DNA of 64,000 nucleotides from Notolepis coatsorum (GCA_963971535.1 OZ020590.1:154232177-154296176), one strand, 5' to 3'. Positions 20,796-33,301 are shown, counted from the stretch's first letter. Notes: generated from the letters alone by a model not told the origin. Program-made: numbers and translations.

Positions 20796-20817
20796 AGGAC
20801 TACCAAATACAATGTCT

Positions 20818-21219
<402 letters not shown>

Positions 21220-21311
21220 GTTCTAGAAAGAAATTAATGTAGAATAATGTTTCCCCCCCCCCCCCCTATACATCTACAGAGCTTTTTGAAATGTGTATAA
21301 TAGAAGCATTG

Positions 21312-21372
21312 CTTTCCCCCTAGTGCGACATCTTGTGGCTGAATGTTATCTATAGCACCTTTAATGCAATAT
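21312..21372. repeat. Short dispersed repeat
   Basis: AGTGCGACATCT, then TGTGGCTGAATGTTATCT and ATAGCA, is shared with 29112-29155. It is probably part of an old non-coding element. Between 21220 and 21311 there is a poly-C run and nothing else recognisable. Confidence 0.5.
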
Positions 21373-22420
21373 AGATTAGATTAGATTGAAATGTATTGTT
21401 ATCATACAGCACAAGTACAATACAACAAAAATAAGTTTGGCATCCAATCAGAGTGCAACATGTAACAGTGAAATGCAATAGCAATATACAATGTACAGGT
21501 GATTAAACTGGGTATACAATATATGAATGAATGAATTATTTAATTTCTAATGTTTACAAATACAAATAAATAAACATAAACAAATAAATTTCCGAAAATG
21601 TTTACAAATAAACAAACGAAAAGGATAGGCTTGAAGCCGAAGGCTTATAGAGCAACCTACCCCTAATTCAAAAAAGTTAAAGTTTGCAAAATATAACAAA
21701 CAAACAAAACAAAAAAATCAAAAATCAACAAAAACCGATCCCGAAAAGAATAAAAAAAAGTTAAAGATTGCAAGATAAAACAAACAAACAAACAAAAAAT
21801 CAACAATCAACAAAAACCGTTCCCGAAAAGAACATAAGCCAACATAGGAAAATCAATACTTAATCTACAATACCCGAGTTACATGGTCGAGAAAAACTGA
21901 TTAGGTTAAATTTGACTATAAGATTCTAGAATCCTGTTTTTAAACATCTTTTTAAACTTAAAAATACTCCTGCTGTTTTTTATTTCATCCGGTATATTGT
22001 TCCAGAGTTTCACCCCTTTAACTGACACAGACATACTTTTAAGTGTGGTTCGAGCTCTAGGCTGTTTCAAATTGAGTGCTCTTCTTAAATTATACCTCAC
22101 CTCCCGTTCTTTAAACAAAATTTTTACTGAGTGTAGTCATCTATAATCATATATATATATATGGTATATACAGCATTATTGTACATACTATACTACTAAA
22201 TTGTACATACTATTCTACTACTATACATACTACTATAGAGTTATATGCATTATATGCAGGTGGTGTACAAGTATATAGAAGGATTGTATACAGGTATATT
22301 CAAACAGATATGTATATATATATATGTGGTAAATATAAATATATAAATATGTGGTATATACAGCACTATTGTACATGCTATCATACAGAGTTATATGGAT
22401 ACAGTATAGTATGAGGTAGG
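21372..22420 (-). mobile_element. LINE 3' regions, minus strand, probably nested
   Basis: The outer sequence (21372-21535 and about 22137-22420) resembles a LINE 3' UTR also seen at 35235-35475 and, on the plus strand, 40920-41195 (GGCATCCAATCAGAGTGCAA block). Between them, 21536-22136 is another LINE end with an RT tail at 21906-22118 and a UTR containing GGCTTGAAGCCGAAGGCTTA. The nesting is inferred from the order of the pieces. Confidence 0.55.
21906..22118 (-). pseudogene. LINE RT C-terminal tail
   Basis: The 70-residue frame contains RARTTLKSMSVSVKGVKLWN and NIPDEIKNSRSIFKFKKMFK. This is the last segment of a non-LTR RT protein, recognised by the SVxGVKLWN block near the C-terminus. A relative lies at 56990-57150 on the same strand. 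Everything upstream in the element is missing. Confidence 0.75.
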
Positions 22421-23029
22421 TAGAGTTATGATGATGATTATGATTACAGTGTAGGGCAGTAGGTATAGGTATATAGGCTCTGAAGAGACAGGTTGTTCGG
22501 CGTTCAGCTGGACCTTAAACAAATACCTAACGACATTCAATTGGCTCGAGGTGACCAGTGGAACCGGTGCACAGACAGCTCCTCGCCGACCTGTCACACT
22601 GGCAGCCCGTACCCGATCACAGCAACCCGGGGCGGCAGACAAGCAATTAATTAAAGCAAAAATAATAAAGAAGCAGATAAACCTCCCAGGCAGCGGCTCT
22701 CTATAGCTGCAAACCAAACCAAACCAAACGCAATTAACGACGCCACAGAACAACTCCTCACAATGGAAACAAACCTGAAAAGGAAACAGTATAATACAAA
22801 ACCCTGCTATACAACAGGGTTAAAAAGAAATCCGCCGGCCACAGAGCCTTTGTCTACCGCGCTCCCTACCTGTGGAACAAATTACCTGCCGTCATCAGGG
22901 GCGCCTGCTCTGTCGAAGCTTTTAAATCCCTGCTTAAGACTCATCTTTTCTCTCTCTCCTTCAACCTACCTTGATCTCACCTGGTCGGGGACTGACCTTT
23001 AGATTAATCTGTGTAGTTTAGTTATGGTA

Positions 23030-23300
23030 CAGGGTACTACATGGTACCACTGGGTAGTTTACTATAGGGTAGTTTAGTTAGGGTACAGGGTACTACATGG
23101 TACCACAGAGTACTACTTGGTACTGCATGGCATTACAGGGTACTACATGGCTCTACATAGCTCTACATGGCACCACAGGGTACTACATGGCACTACAGGG
23201 TACTACAGGATACTACGGGGTACTACATGGCACTATGGGGTATTATAGGGTACTACATGGCACTACGAGGTACTACATGGCACTACAGGGTACTACATGT
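23030..23300. repeat. 20-bp minisatellite inside the L2-like UTR
   Basis: Alternating TACAGGGTAC and TACATGGCAC decamers with variants make about 13 units. They are absent from the sister copy at 24947. Confidence 0.85.
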
Positions 23301-23718
23301 CTGCTCCTTTGCAGCACCACAAACATGGGAACTCTCTAACTCTTCCCCCCCCCCCCCTCTCCCCCCCCCCCCCCCCCCCCCTCCCCCTTCTCTCTGAGTA
23401 CCCGTCTCCTGGCGCTGACCAAGGTGATGGATGCCTCGGGGTCTTGGCCAAGCCTGTAGTGACTGCTCTACATGCACCTCCGAGGCATTGGATCAGTTAT
23501 TCACCGCCGTCTGTCCGTGGTCCTGTCAACTGATTAACAGACTGTTAACAGATTAACAGTCAACGCGGTTTCATTGCTGGGTTAAGTACTTCTATTCTAT
23601 TCACATAATACGCTTACTTCATATATCTACTCCATTCACATATATGCCTACCACTTGTATCTATTGCTATGTCCGCCTACTACAATCTCATGAGCCGTCT
23701 AACGCCTGTCCCGTCTCC

Positions 23719-23992
23719 CTGTCTTCCTATGACTTGCTGTCCTGGAGTGTTGACCGGAGTGTTGGACGTCCCGTGACGAAGGCCGGGAGATTGCGACCCC
23801 CTCTGCGTGCCCCCCTGTCTTCGGAGGTCTCGTAGTGGTGACCGGAGTGCCGGATGTCCCGCGATGATGTCGGGGAGTTCGCGACCCTCTCTGCGCCTTC
23901 CCCCTGTCTCCGGCTGTCCCTGAGCAACGACCGGAGTGTTTAATGTCCCGTGACTAAGACGGGGAGGACGTGACCCTCTTGCGCCGCCCCTG
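23719..23992. repeat. Triplicated about 97-bp unit in the L2-like UTR
   Basis: Three degenerate units contain GACCGGAGTG, GTCCCGTGA and GCGACCC...CTCTGCG. The sister copy at 24947-25850 has one unit. Confidence 0.7.
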
Positions 23993-24946
23993 TGCCTCAA
24001 ATAGATTCGCTATCAACTCTATCTTTAATCTTTCAAAATGTTCAGTTGCTATCGCTATTAGCTCTATCTTTAATTTTTCAAAATGTACAGTTGCTATTGC
24101 ATGCACTCATCTGTGTTTCACCACACACATGAGTGCATGCTTACCAACTGTCCGTCTGCAACACTACTATCACCGACATCTAAGAAGGGAGATCCCCCCT
24201 TGAATGGCCCTTCTAAGGTTTCTCTCCTCCACATTGCCTGTGGAGCTTTTTTTTCCTATTGTTAGGTTTTAGTGAGTTTTTCCTTACCTTCGCGTGGGGT
24301 ATGTCTGGGAGTGCTTGCATTCTTTCATTTATTTGCATTCATCTAAAAAATGTTTGGACCCTATGGTGTTCTTGTTCTGTTCTTGACTTATTGTTATGTT
24401 GTCTTCTTGACTTGTTTAAAGAAGACCTGTACGGCCCATGGGGACATTAACGTGTGTTGTCGGGCCCTATAAATAAATTTGATTTGATTTGATTTGATCC
24501 CTGGGTTGGACTACAAATTATTGCTTTAGCACTCAAGATGTATCCAGTGTTTTTTATGCACAGCATGTCATATCACACATTTGACTCAAACCTCAGGTTG
24601 TAGTTTAGGGCTTTGAACAATATTGGCCTCACGGAACTCTAATTCTAATTTTGCTTTTCTTGCTTACACATTCTATCGAAGGCGTCTATATCTCAATGGG
24701 AGTTTAAGGTCTGTATAGTATAGTTTGTGTGTAGTATGGTGCGTGTACAGTATGGTGTGTGTGTAGTATAAATGGTAAAACGGTAAATGGTGCATACGGC
24801 CCTGAGCTATTGTCTTGTAGTTGTATCTCATCCTGTATCCATACGCGTGCAGTAGCCTAGTTCTATCTATTACTCAATTTCACAATTTTCTTATATACTA
24901 TGATTCTACTGTCACCATGTATGCATATGCTCTACATGTATTTATT

Positions 24947-25850
24947 GCTCCATCTGCGCCCCACTACAAACATAGGAACTATCTAACCCCCCCCCCAACC
25001 TCCCCCCCCCCATCTCTCTGAGTGGTTGTCTCGTAGTGCTGACTAAGGCTGTGGATGTCTCGGGGTCTTGGCCAAGATTGCAGTGACTGTTCTAGGTGCA
25101 CCACCGAGGCCATGGATCAGCTTCTTACCGTCTTCTGTCCGTGGTCCAGACTGTCAATGTGGTTCAGACGTGGAGTTCATTGCTGGGTTAAGTACTTCTA
25201 TTCTATTCACATAATATCCTTACTACATATATCTATTCTATTCACATATATGCTTACCACTTGTATCTATTGCTATGTCCGCCCATCACAATCACGCAAA
25301 CTGTCTAACGCCTGTCCCGTCTCCCTGTCTCCCTGTGAGTGGCTGTCTCGGAGTGATGACCAGAGTGTTGGACGTCCCGTGATGATGACCGGGAGGATGC
25401 GACCCTCTCTGCGTCACCCCTTTGCCTCAAATAGATCCGCTATCAGCTCTATTTTTAATCTTTTCAAAATGTTCAGTTGCTATCGCATGCACTTACTCAC
25501 ACATGTGAGTGCATGCTTTACCAACTGCTCGCCTGTTTTACTGCAACACTACTATCACCGACATCTAAGAAGGAAGATCCCCCCCTTGAATGGCCCTTCT
25601 AAGGTTTCTCTCCTCCACATTGCCTGTGGTGCATTTTTTCCTATTGCTAGGTTTTAGTGAGTTTTTCCTTAACTTCACGTGGGGTATGTCTGGGAGTGTT
25701 GCATTTATTTGACATTTTATGGACTTTATGGTGTTTTGCTCTTGACCTATTGTGATGTTTCTCCTTGACTTGTTTAAAGAAGACGTGTCCGGCCCATGGG
25801 GACATTAACGTGTGTTGTCGGGCCTTACAAATACATTTGATTTGATTTGA
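24947..25850 (+). mobile_element. L2-like LINE 3' UTR, copy 2
   Basis: It matches copy 1 in order from the TCTCTGAGTGGTTGTCTCG block to the end CGGGCCTTACAAATACATTT plus (GATTT)n. No RT part remains. Confidence 0.75.
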
Positions 25851-25855
25851 TTTGA

Positions 25856-26095
25856 TTTATATAACTCTTTTATCCAAAGCACTTTACAATTCACCCATAC
25901 CCATTCACTCACACATTCACACACAGATGGTGGAGGCAACCATGCAAGGTGCCAAACTGCTCATCGGGAGCAATTAGGGGTTAAATGTCTTGCTCAAGGA
26001 CACTTCAACACGTTCCCGAGGAGGAGCGGGAATTTAACCGGGAACCTTCCGACTACCAGACGACTGCTCTCTACCTCCTGAGCCACTGTCGCCCC
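25856..26095 (-). mobile_element. tRNA-headed SINE, near complete (family A)
   Basis: On the minus strand the head is GGGGCGACAGTGGCTCAGGA (A-box region), followed by a degraded B-box, the body, and a tail AAAGTGCTTTGGATAAAAGA then GTTATATAAA. The tail resembles a LINE 3' end. It abuts the (GATTT)n tail of the L2-like copy. 26096-26554 shows only a poly-G run near 26275 and nothing recognisable. Confidence 0.85.
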
Positions 26096-26802
26096 AGTAT
26101 GGTCTAGTATGGTGTGTGTAGGAGCTATATATGTCTCAGTATTCCCTATGGTTTATGGTGTTGTATTGTTCATTGTACTGTCACGTTAGGTGGTGAGCCT
26201 GTTCACCGGGGCGTTGGCCGTGATGGTAGTAGTCTTCATTCAACTGTTCATTGACATTGAGGGAGGGAGGGGGGGTGGGGGGGGGGGGGTGGTGCTCGGG
26301 AGCGTATATTTTCTATGCTATTAATCGCAACAATGCACGCACGCAATCTATAATCCGGTAACTGGCAGGAGGTTATGCTTTTACGTGTTATTCATGAAGT
26401 GGAAGAATAAATCGTCAAGCGCACATTTTGAACGGGGAAATGAATTATTTGACAGTGTTTCTACTCCTCTGTTCAGCCCCTCGCGGCTGTTTTGGACAGC
26501 CTACAGTATATGTGAAGCCGCAACAGTGTATGTATTACATATAAATATACATGTAAAGGTGAAGTTGTCTACCTCTTCCAACGCTTCTCCTTCCAGAATG
26601 ATGGGTGAATGATGTGTTGTCGGCATTGATTCTCATGACCTTGCTCTTCCCTCTGTGGATGTTAAGCCCAAGCCGAGGAGAGTTGTCAGCGATGGTACTG
26701 GTCTTTTCCTGCATCTGCTGCTGGGTGTGAGAGAGAAGGGCCAGGTCATCTGCAATGTCGAGGTCTTCTAACTGCGTCCATAATGTCCATTGTGTCCATT
26801 GT

Positions 26803-27153
26803 GGGGCGGCGTGGCTCAGGGGTAGAGCCGGTCGTCCAATGATCGAAGGGTTGGTGGTTCGAATCCCGCTCAAGCCCATGTCCATCCCACTGCCGTTGTG
26901 TCCTTGGGCAAGACACTTAACCTACTTGCCTCGTATGAATGTGTATGCATATGAATGAATGTTGGTGGTGGTCGGAGGGGCTGTAGGCGTTGATTATTCG
27001 CCACGCTTCCGTGAGTCTGCCTCAGGGCAGCTCTGGCTGCAATTGTAGCTTACCACCACCGGTATGACTGTGTATGAACGAATAATGGACTCTGTGAAGC
27101 GCTCTGGGTCTCATGAAGAGCGCTATATAAATCCAAGTCATTATTATTATTAT
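26803..27153 (+). mobile_element. tRNA-headed SINE inside the inverted LINE segment
   Basis: The head is GGCGGCGTGGCTCAGGGGTA (A box) and GGTGGTTCGAATCCC (B box). The body has a GGTGGTGGTCGGAGGGGCTG block. The tail is AGAGCGCTATATAAATCCAA followed by ATT repeats. A 6-bp CATTGT flanks both sides (26797-26802 and 27154-27159). It splits the LINE frame between WTLWTQLEDLD and KRNGIQ. Confidence 0.85.
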
Positions 27154-27835
27154 CATTGTATGCCATTTCGTTTCTCTGCCGTGGATTGCTTCATGATGAC
27201 CCAGTCTATTGCCAGCAGGAACAGAAATGGTGACAACAAACAGCCCTGTCTCGCTCCAGTTTTTACCTGGAAGGCGCCGGTGGGTTGACCGCCATGAATC
27301 ACCCTGCAGGTCATCCCCTCATAGGAGTTCTCTTCTCTTCTCTGGCACTCCGTAGTGTCTGAGTAGCTTCCAGAGGGTCTCTCTATTCACCTGGGCAGCA
27401 TGGTTAACAAGCAAGGTGGAACAGATGCTGATAGGTGAGAGCTAGGATTGGTAAGGCCAGAGGAGCCTTTCTCCAACTAAAAAAACATCTGGAGCTCAAG
27501 AGACATTTCCATCACAACCAAGATCAGGATCTTCAACACCAACGTGAAGTCAGTCCTACTCTATGGCGCTGAGACCTGGAGGACCACTGTCACCACAACC
27601 AATAAACTACAAGTTTTCCTAAACACCTGTCTGCGCCGAATCCTCCAGATTCGCTGGCCCAACACCATCAGCAACAAAGACCTGTGGCGACGAACACAAC
27701 AACAGCCAGCAGAGAAAGAGATTCTCCAACGGCGTTGGAGATGGATTGGCCATACACTCCGTAAACCATCCCTGAGCATCACAAGACACTCTCTCAGGTG
27801 GAACCCCCAAGGGAAAAAGAAAGAGAGGCCGACCA

Positions 27836-28718
27836 GTGCGGCTGGGTGGCGCAGCGGACATTGCGCTCGTCACCAACGCAAGAGACACCGGGTTCGACTC
27901 CGGCTGTCGGCGTTGCCTCCGGCTTCGGCCAGTCGTCATACTAACTCAATTGGCAGAGTTAATAATTGTTAGACTAGAAGTCTTTATTTGTCATGCAGTT
28001 TTAACACACACACGCGAGATGGGCGACCCACAGGAACACACACACACATGCACTGAGTCGCCGATGAAATGTCTCTCTGCACTTTTCCCATCCCGTTGTT
28101 CTTCCCCCCATGGGCAGCCGGGAGCAGATAGGGCGTCAACGTGAGCCGCGCCCCGGGGACCAATCCAAGTGCTCCTGTCCGTCGTCGTCAAGGACGCCAC
28201 AGCGTTAGCGATCTGTTGTCGTGCATGTTTTTCTATTGGGTTTATCTTATCGGGGGGGAAACCCTTGCGAGCACGGGAGAACATGCAAACTCCACACAGA
28301 AAGGCCTGGGAGATACCCCACCTGGGTACCAAACCTGGTCCCCAAGCGGGAATCGAACCATGGACCTTCTTGCTGTGAGGTGACAGTGTTAACCACTACA
28401 CCACCGTGCCAGTTAGGGGGTGGAAGTCGATGGGTGGTAATCTGGACGTTTTGGACAGCGACTCCTACAGGGCGGTTGGGGACGCCTGCACAGCAGAGAC
28501 AGGAAATGGCGGGGGTAGTGTGGCAGGTGAAAAGATGTGACAGGCTGCCTCCTTGTGTACCGGAGGGGACACGTGATGCAAGGCTTCTATCCTCCCTACA
28601 ACCGGCCAGTGGGGGGCATATGCGAGCAACGTTCAAGACAGGGGAGGGGAGAATTGGCACAACGGAATTGGGATGGGAGAAAAATGGAAAACAGGAGAAA
28701 AAGTGGACAAAAAAAAAG
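27836..28718 (+). mobile_element. tRNA-headed SINE (family B), itself interrupted
   Basis: The head GGCTGGGTGGCGCAGCGGAC and B box GGGTTCGACTCC precede a body with GCCTCCGGCTTCGGCC. The tail is TTGGGATGGGAGAAAA and AAAGTGGACAAAAAAAA. Perfect 17-bp duplications GAAAGAGAGGCCGACCA lie at 27819-27835 and 28719-28735. A second SINE occupies 27962-28410. A sister copy without that insertion is at 38988-39446. Confidence 0.92.
27962..28410 (-). mobile_element. tRNA-headed SINE (family C) nested in a SINE
   Basis: On the minus strand it begins CTGGCACGGTGGTGTAGTGG with B box GGTTCGATTCCC. It has a TGTGGAGTTTGCATGTTCTC block and ends AAATAAAGACTTCTAGTC. The flanks share AGTTA. A plus-strand copy is at 30681-31118. 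Confidence 0.88.
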
Positions 28719-29380
28719 GAAAGAGAGGCCGACCACGAAACACCTGGTGCCGAGACTTGGAAGATGATGCCAAGAAGATGGGACACACCTGGGGCCAGCT
28801 GGAGAGGTTGGCTGAGGATCGGGATGCTTGGAGAACCCTTGTTAACGGCCTATGCCCCAAACGGGGTAAAAGGCATAAGTAAGTAAGTAATACATGTAAA
28901 AAGTAAGCATTAAAGGTGGTATGGATACAATTTTTATGTAGAGTTATACTTTCTTTTTTCTTTTTTATAATGCATCCACATCACTTTTAGAAAGGTGTGG
29001 AATCAAATCATTGTTGTGAATGTTGTTGCTTACATGTTGCATGTATCCCCTCCCTACTTCCCATTTCCGCACGTGGAATGCACCTGATTGGATAAATGAC
29101 ATGCTGGTGCTCTAGTGCGACATCTAGTGGCTGAATGTTATCTATAGCAGATTTAAAGAGGAACACCACCCTAATTAAGAATTCCAATATGTTATTTCCA
29201 TGGCCTACGAAAGTTCAATCAATATTTGTGAACAGGAGCTCTCTCCCAAAGAGAAGTCAAGACTCAAACTTGTGATGTCATCATGTTGTAGACCCACAAA
29301 AAGTTTTTTTCTTTTTTATACCCAGACTAGAAAGGTGTGCTCAGTAGAGTGCAAATCTCCACCAGACGGCAGCCACACAT

Positions 29381-29517
<137 letters not shown>

Positions 29518-29578
29518 CCTATATTATGGGTAATGAAACACAGATAAGTGCATGCAATAGCAACTGAATATTTTTAAA

Positions 29579-29935
29579 GATTAAAAATAGAGCTGATGGC
29601 GGATCTATTTGAGGCATGGGGGCGGCGCAGAGAGGGTTGCATCCTCCCGGTCATCATCACGGGACGTCCAACACTCCTGTCATCACTACGAGACAGCCAC
29701 TCACAGGGAGACAGGGAGACGGGACAGGCGTTAGACACTTTGCGTGATTGTGATGGGCGGACATAGCAATAGATACATGTGGTAAGCATATATGTGAATA
29801 GAATAGATATATGTAGTAGTATATGTGAATAGAATAGAGGTACTTAACCCAGCAATGAACTCAACATCTAAACCACGTTGACAGACCACGGACAGAAGAC
29901 GGTAATAAGCTGATCCATGGCCTCGTGGTGCACGT
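29579..29935 (-). mobile_element. L2-like LINE 3' UTR, copy 3 (partial)
   Basis: It is the reverse complement of the middle of copies 1 and 2 (GGGACGTCCAACACTCC, ATAGCAATAGATACA, ACTTAACCCAGCAATGAAC). It lacks the terminal UTR block. Confidence 0.75.
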
Positions 29936-29956
29936 AGACAGTCCCCTCTGCGTGCG

Positions 29957-30110
29957 CACAGAACAGCTCCGACTGTAACTAGAGTCTTTGGTTATTCTCT
30001 TAGCCTTGGCCCTGCAACGCTTGGTATAAATGTCCTGGAGAGTGGGAAGCCCACCTCCAATTGTGCGTTCGGATGATCGGGCCACTCTCTGTAGTCTGCC
30101 GCGGTCGTGT
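29957..30110 (-). pseudogene. Rex1-like RT C-terminal scrap
   Basis: The frame RSSERTIGGGLPTLQDIY then KRCRAKAKRITKDSS matches the C-terminal part of the Rex1-like copies at 6506 and 8711 with several changes. It is fused directly to the L2-like UTR fragment. 30125-30680 shows nothing recognisable. Confidence 0.8.
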
Positions 30111-30680
30111 GCGGTGCTGGAACCGATGGCGATACATTTTTAGAAAGCCATCAGAGAGGCTGGTGATCAGTTGAAGATTTCAATAATATTATTCAGACAT
30201 TCCATTTGGTGAGGTTAGTTCAATTTGCGCGCACACACAGTATGCCCAAGTAACGTTAGCCCAACCCTTAGTGAAAACAAAACAAATCACGTTTGCCTAT
30301 AATGTTAGCCATTAGCCTAATGTTACTTGGTCATGGTCCACCCCACTTTTTAAGGGTTGCACCTATGCAATAGTGTTGCCTGAGTTGATATATGTGGGCT
30401 GGTCGTTGCACATCTCTGTGTTTTATTGTAACATTAGTTGTGAATGTGAATTGGGACATCTGCTGTGATGAAGCCTATTGCGCTAACGTTATAACAACTA
30501 TAGTTGGTGCCAACGGTTCTCTTGTCTTACTGTGAACGCCTGTGCTGTGTGACTATGAGTGTCAGGTCAAGTTTGGATCCAACTTCCTAACCAGGACCTC
30601 ACTCATAAAGGCAACAAATACAAGAGTAATGTTTGATATGATTTATTATGGGAACATTTGTATCCAAAGCCAATTCAACC

Positions 30681-31118
30681 TGCATGGTGGTGTAGTGGTT
30701 AACACTCGCAGCAAGAAGGTCCAGGGTTTGATTCCTGCTTGGGGACCAGGTTTCCATGACGCCAGGTACTCAGGTGGGGTATCTCCCAGGCCTTTCTGTG
30801 TGGAGTTTGCATGTTCTCCCCGTGCTCGCAAGGGTTTCCCCCCGATAAGATAAACCCAATGGAAAAACATGCACAAAAGATCGCTAACGAGATCGTTGAC
30901 GAAGACGGACAGGAGCACTTGGATTGGTCCCCGGGGCGCGGCTCGCGTTGACGCCCTATCTGCTCCCGGCTGCCCATGGGGGGGAAGCACAACGGGATGG
31001 GAAAAGTGCAGAGAGACATTTCATCGGTGACTCAGTGCATGTGTGTGTGTGTTCCTGTGGGTCGCCCATCTCGCGTGTGTGTGTTAAACTGCATGACAAA
31101 TAAAGACTTCTAATCTAA
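30681..31118 (+). mobile_element. tRNA-headed SINE (family C), complete
   Basis: TGCATGGTGGTGTAGTGGTT opens the head and a degraded B box follows. The TGTGGAGTTTGCATGTTCTC block and the terminal AAATAAAGACTTCTAATC match the copy at 27962-28410. It is about 440 bases long. Confidence 0.88.
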
Positions 31119-31137
31119 CCAATTATATTATTATTAT

Positions 31138-31530
31138 TAACCTGTATGTAAACCTACAGGTCTCTCTAGTCATTATATTACAAGCTGCATGTAAACCTAC
31201 AGGTGTCTCTAGTCGTTATATTATACGCTGCATGTAAACCTACAGGTCTCTCTAGTCGTTATATTATAAGCTGTATGTAAATCTACAGGTCTCTCTAGTC
31301 GTTATATTACAAGCTGTATGTAAATCTACAGGTCTCTCTAGTCGTTATATTACAAGCTGTATGTAAATCTACAGGTCTCTCTAGTCGTTATATTATAAGC
31401 TGTATGTAAATCTACAGGTCTCTCTAGTCGTTACATTATAAGCTGCATGTAAACCTACAGGTATCTCTAGTCATTATATTATAATCTGCATGTAAACCTA
31501 CAGGTCTCTCTAGTCATCATATTATAAACT
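31138..31530. repeat. 43-bp minisatellite
   Basis: About nine units contain CTACAGGTCTCTCTAGTC, GTTATATTATAAGCTG and TATGTAAAT. 31531-32170 shows no recognisable element. Confidence 0.95.
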
Positions 31531-32853
31531 GCATGCCACCAAGGGCTCATCATATTGTCTGTCGGAAAGCAATGTTTCTTTTGGAATGAGAGAGTCTCCG
31601 GTCTATTTTGGCCTCTACACCTCTGAAAATGAATCCGGCGCCCCTGGCCTTGGGTGACAGAAATACTCACTCAGTGGTCATCTGCCTTCTCTGTCCTGCT
31701 GGTGTCTGTTGCACAAACAGCAGCAAAGACACCACCAGTCGCTGCTTGGTCTCTGCAGGGGTCTGTCTGAAGTCTGAACGGCCATAACTCTTTATTATGT
31801 GCGCGTAGAGTCTAGACTATTCCCGGAGTGGAAGTGGCAAGTTAAGAAATCCGAAATTGTTTGTAAATTGCCACTATACCTGGTGCTCGGCTAATGGCAT
31901 ACAGTGGCGGAAATACGGTGGAAAAGTGCCACTTTAACAAATGCTGACACCATCTATTCCCATTGATTATGATTACAGGTATCCAAACAAACTCCCACAA
32001 CAAGAAAGAAAGTGTATTGACGAGTCTACAGAGGACAGTTGACAGACAGTAGCCTACATGTTAGCCGCCTAAGGTCTCAAGTGTAGTAGGGGTACATTGA
32101 CCAATGAAAGCAGATCCCCCACACTAACATATGACATTATTACACACTATTACATTATTACACATTATACAGGTCCGACCACAGTAGCGGCTCGTACTAT
32201 CACAGCCTGGGGGGTCGCAGCCGGGGGTTCACGTTAGGTCGAGTTGAAAATGTAATGCTCTGAGATGCTCTGGAGCAATCTCTCTCTCTGTCTCTCGGAT
32301 CAATCCAATAAAATAATTAACACATGTATATGTTATCATTTTAAACAACTCACCATTCATTCATTATGCATCAGCAGCAGCTAAATTAATGTTATAGTTC
32401 ACAACACAGCAGCGCGTTTTGAATCGCTAGCCTATTATCGTCTCAGCAAGCACAGTCAATACTTTCCGTAGCCGCATTTCTCGGAGACAGCTGTGGAGCG
32501 AGAGAGAGAGAGCGAGAGAGACTTACTGTTTAGTCGAAACGTCCAGGGCAGGAGGGCTTGATAAAGTGTATAATCCACTGTTGATGTATATCCAGACCAC
32601 TGTCCACTGTCCAGACTGCATCCGCCATATAGCTTGTTAGCCAAGTGTTAGCTGTTAGCACCACACAACACAAGTACTTTGATGATTTATTTGTCCATTT
32701 CCGCGTCGAACAGACTGCAAACTACCTGGCGTTCTATCGCCATGCTCTAAGACAAACTCTAACCTTAACCAACTTTGAAAGAGTGCCTAAGCTTAACCGT
32801 CGAAAGAACTTGCCGTCACGCTCAGCCTCTAAGACAAATAGCTACATCACGAC

Positions 32854-33233
32854 TAGGGATGGGTACCGAATTCGGTACTTTTGAGGTACCGAACCGAAAC
32901 ACGTCGGTACTACCGAGTATCGAATGAAGTGAGAAACCGATTTTTTTCTTTTTCTTTTTTTACTTTTTTCTTTTCATGTCAACGTTCACACGCACAATAT
33001 ATGCTTACCTAGGATTTGACTTGATTCAACAACAAAGCAGTCGGAGCAATGACAAGCCGAAAACTGTCGAAATTGTAGTTATTTGAAGTTTGGATTTTTT
33101 TCTTTTACGACTGAGGTAGGTAAATTACATTTCTTGAGACTAAAGTACCGAAAAAAGGTACCGTTGGGTACCGGTATCGATTCACAGGTACCGGTACCGG
33201 TATCGGTTCAAATGTGAAAGGTACCCATCCCTA
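32854..33233. mobile_element. hAT MITE, 8-bp target duplication
   Basis: The ends are TAGGGATGGGTACC on both sides (14-bp terminal repeats). Internal GGTACCGG and TACCGA motifs recur. The perfect target duplication ATCACGAC is at 32846-32853 and 33234-33241. No coding capacity. Confidence 0.95.
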
Positions 33234-33301
33234 ATCACGACACAACCTATGATCACAACAACACAAGTTACACAACAGAACAACTACAACAGAAACTGGC
33301 A

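Larger units (their letters stand above)
8222..20800 (-). mobile_element. Rex1/Babar-like LINE, near full length, split by a DNA element
   Basis: The 5' part (18093-20795 and a few bases upstream) and the 3' part (8222-9039) belong to one copy. The intervening 9040-18092 is a DNA transposon flanked by the 8-bp duplication GTAGAAGT. With the insertion and one duplication removed, the ORF runs in one frame for 1,007 codons from the ATG at 20795 to the stop at 8711. The 3' UTR is 8222-8710 and ends in AAACTTG-type repeats. Copy 1 at 6033-7503 shows the same sequence unbroken across the junction. The 5' boundary is uncertain because a TTC array starts at 20818. Confidence 0.9.
22800..24495 (+). 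mobile_element. L2-like LINE 3' part, copy 1
   Basis: The RT tail at 22820-22990 reads GHRAFVYRAPYLWNKLPAVI and then FKSLLKTHLFSL, with a stop soon after. The long 3' UTR contains a minisatellite (23030-23300). It also contains CTTCTAAGGTTTCTCTCCTC and GGTTTTAGTGAGTTTTTCCT blocks. It ends AAATAAATTTGATTTGATTT. Copies lie at 24947-25850 (+) and 29579-29935 (-). The C-terminus and UTR fit the L2 group. Nothing is recognised in 24496-24946. Confidence 0.75.
26555..28885 (+). mobile_element. LINE with inverted 5' segment (twin-priming type)
   Basis: The right part (27408-28885) is in plus orientation. It reads [23 protein letters not shown] in a shifted frame, [28 protein letters not shown], and after a SINE RGRPRNTWCRDLEDDAKKMG, ending in (TAAG)n. 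The left part (26555-27407) is inverted and encodes the protein section just before it: REPLWKLL-like, GARQGCLLSPFLF, then DIADDLALLSHTQQQMQEK and a frame-shifted EGEALEEVDNFT. Almost nothing is lost at the protein level between the two parts. The family is an RTE- or jockey-like group, not resolved. Both parts are decayed. Confidence 0.8.

Noticed and set aside
26803..26900. tRNA gene candidate with A and B boxes
   Set aside because: It is the head of a SINE with body and tail; other heads at 27836, 30681 and 38988 are SINEs too.
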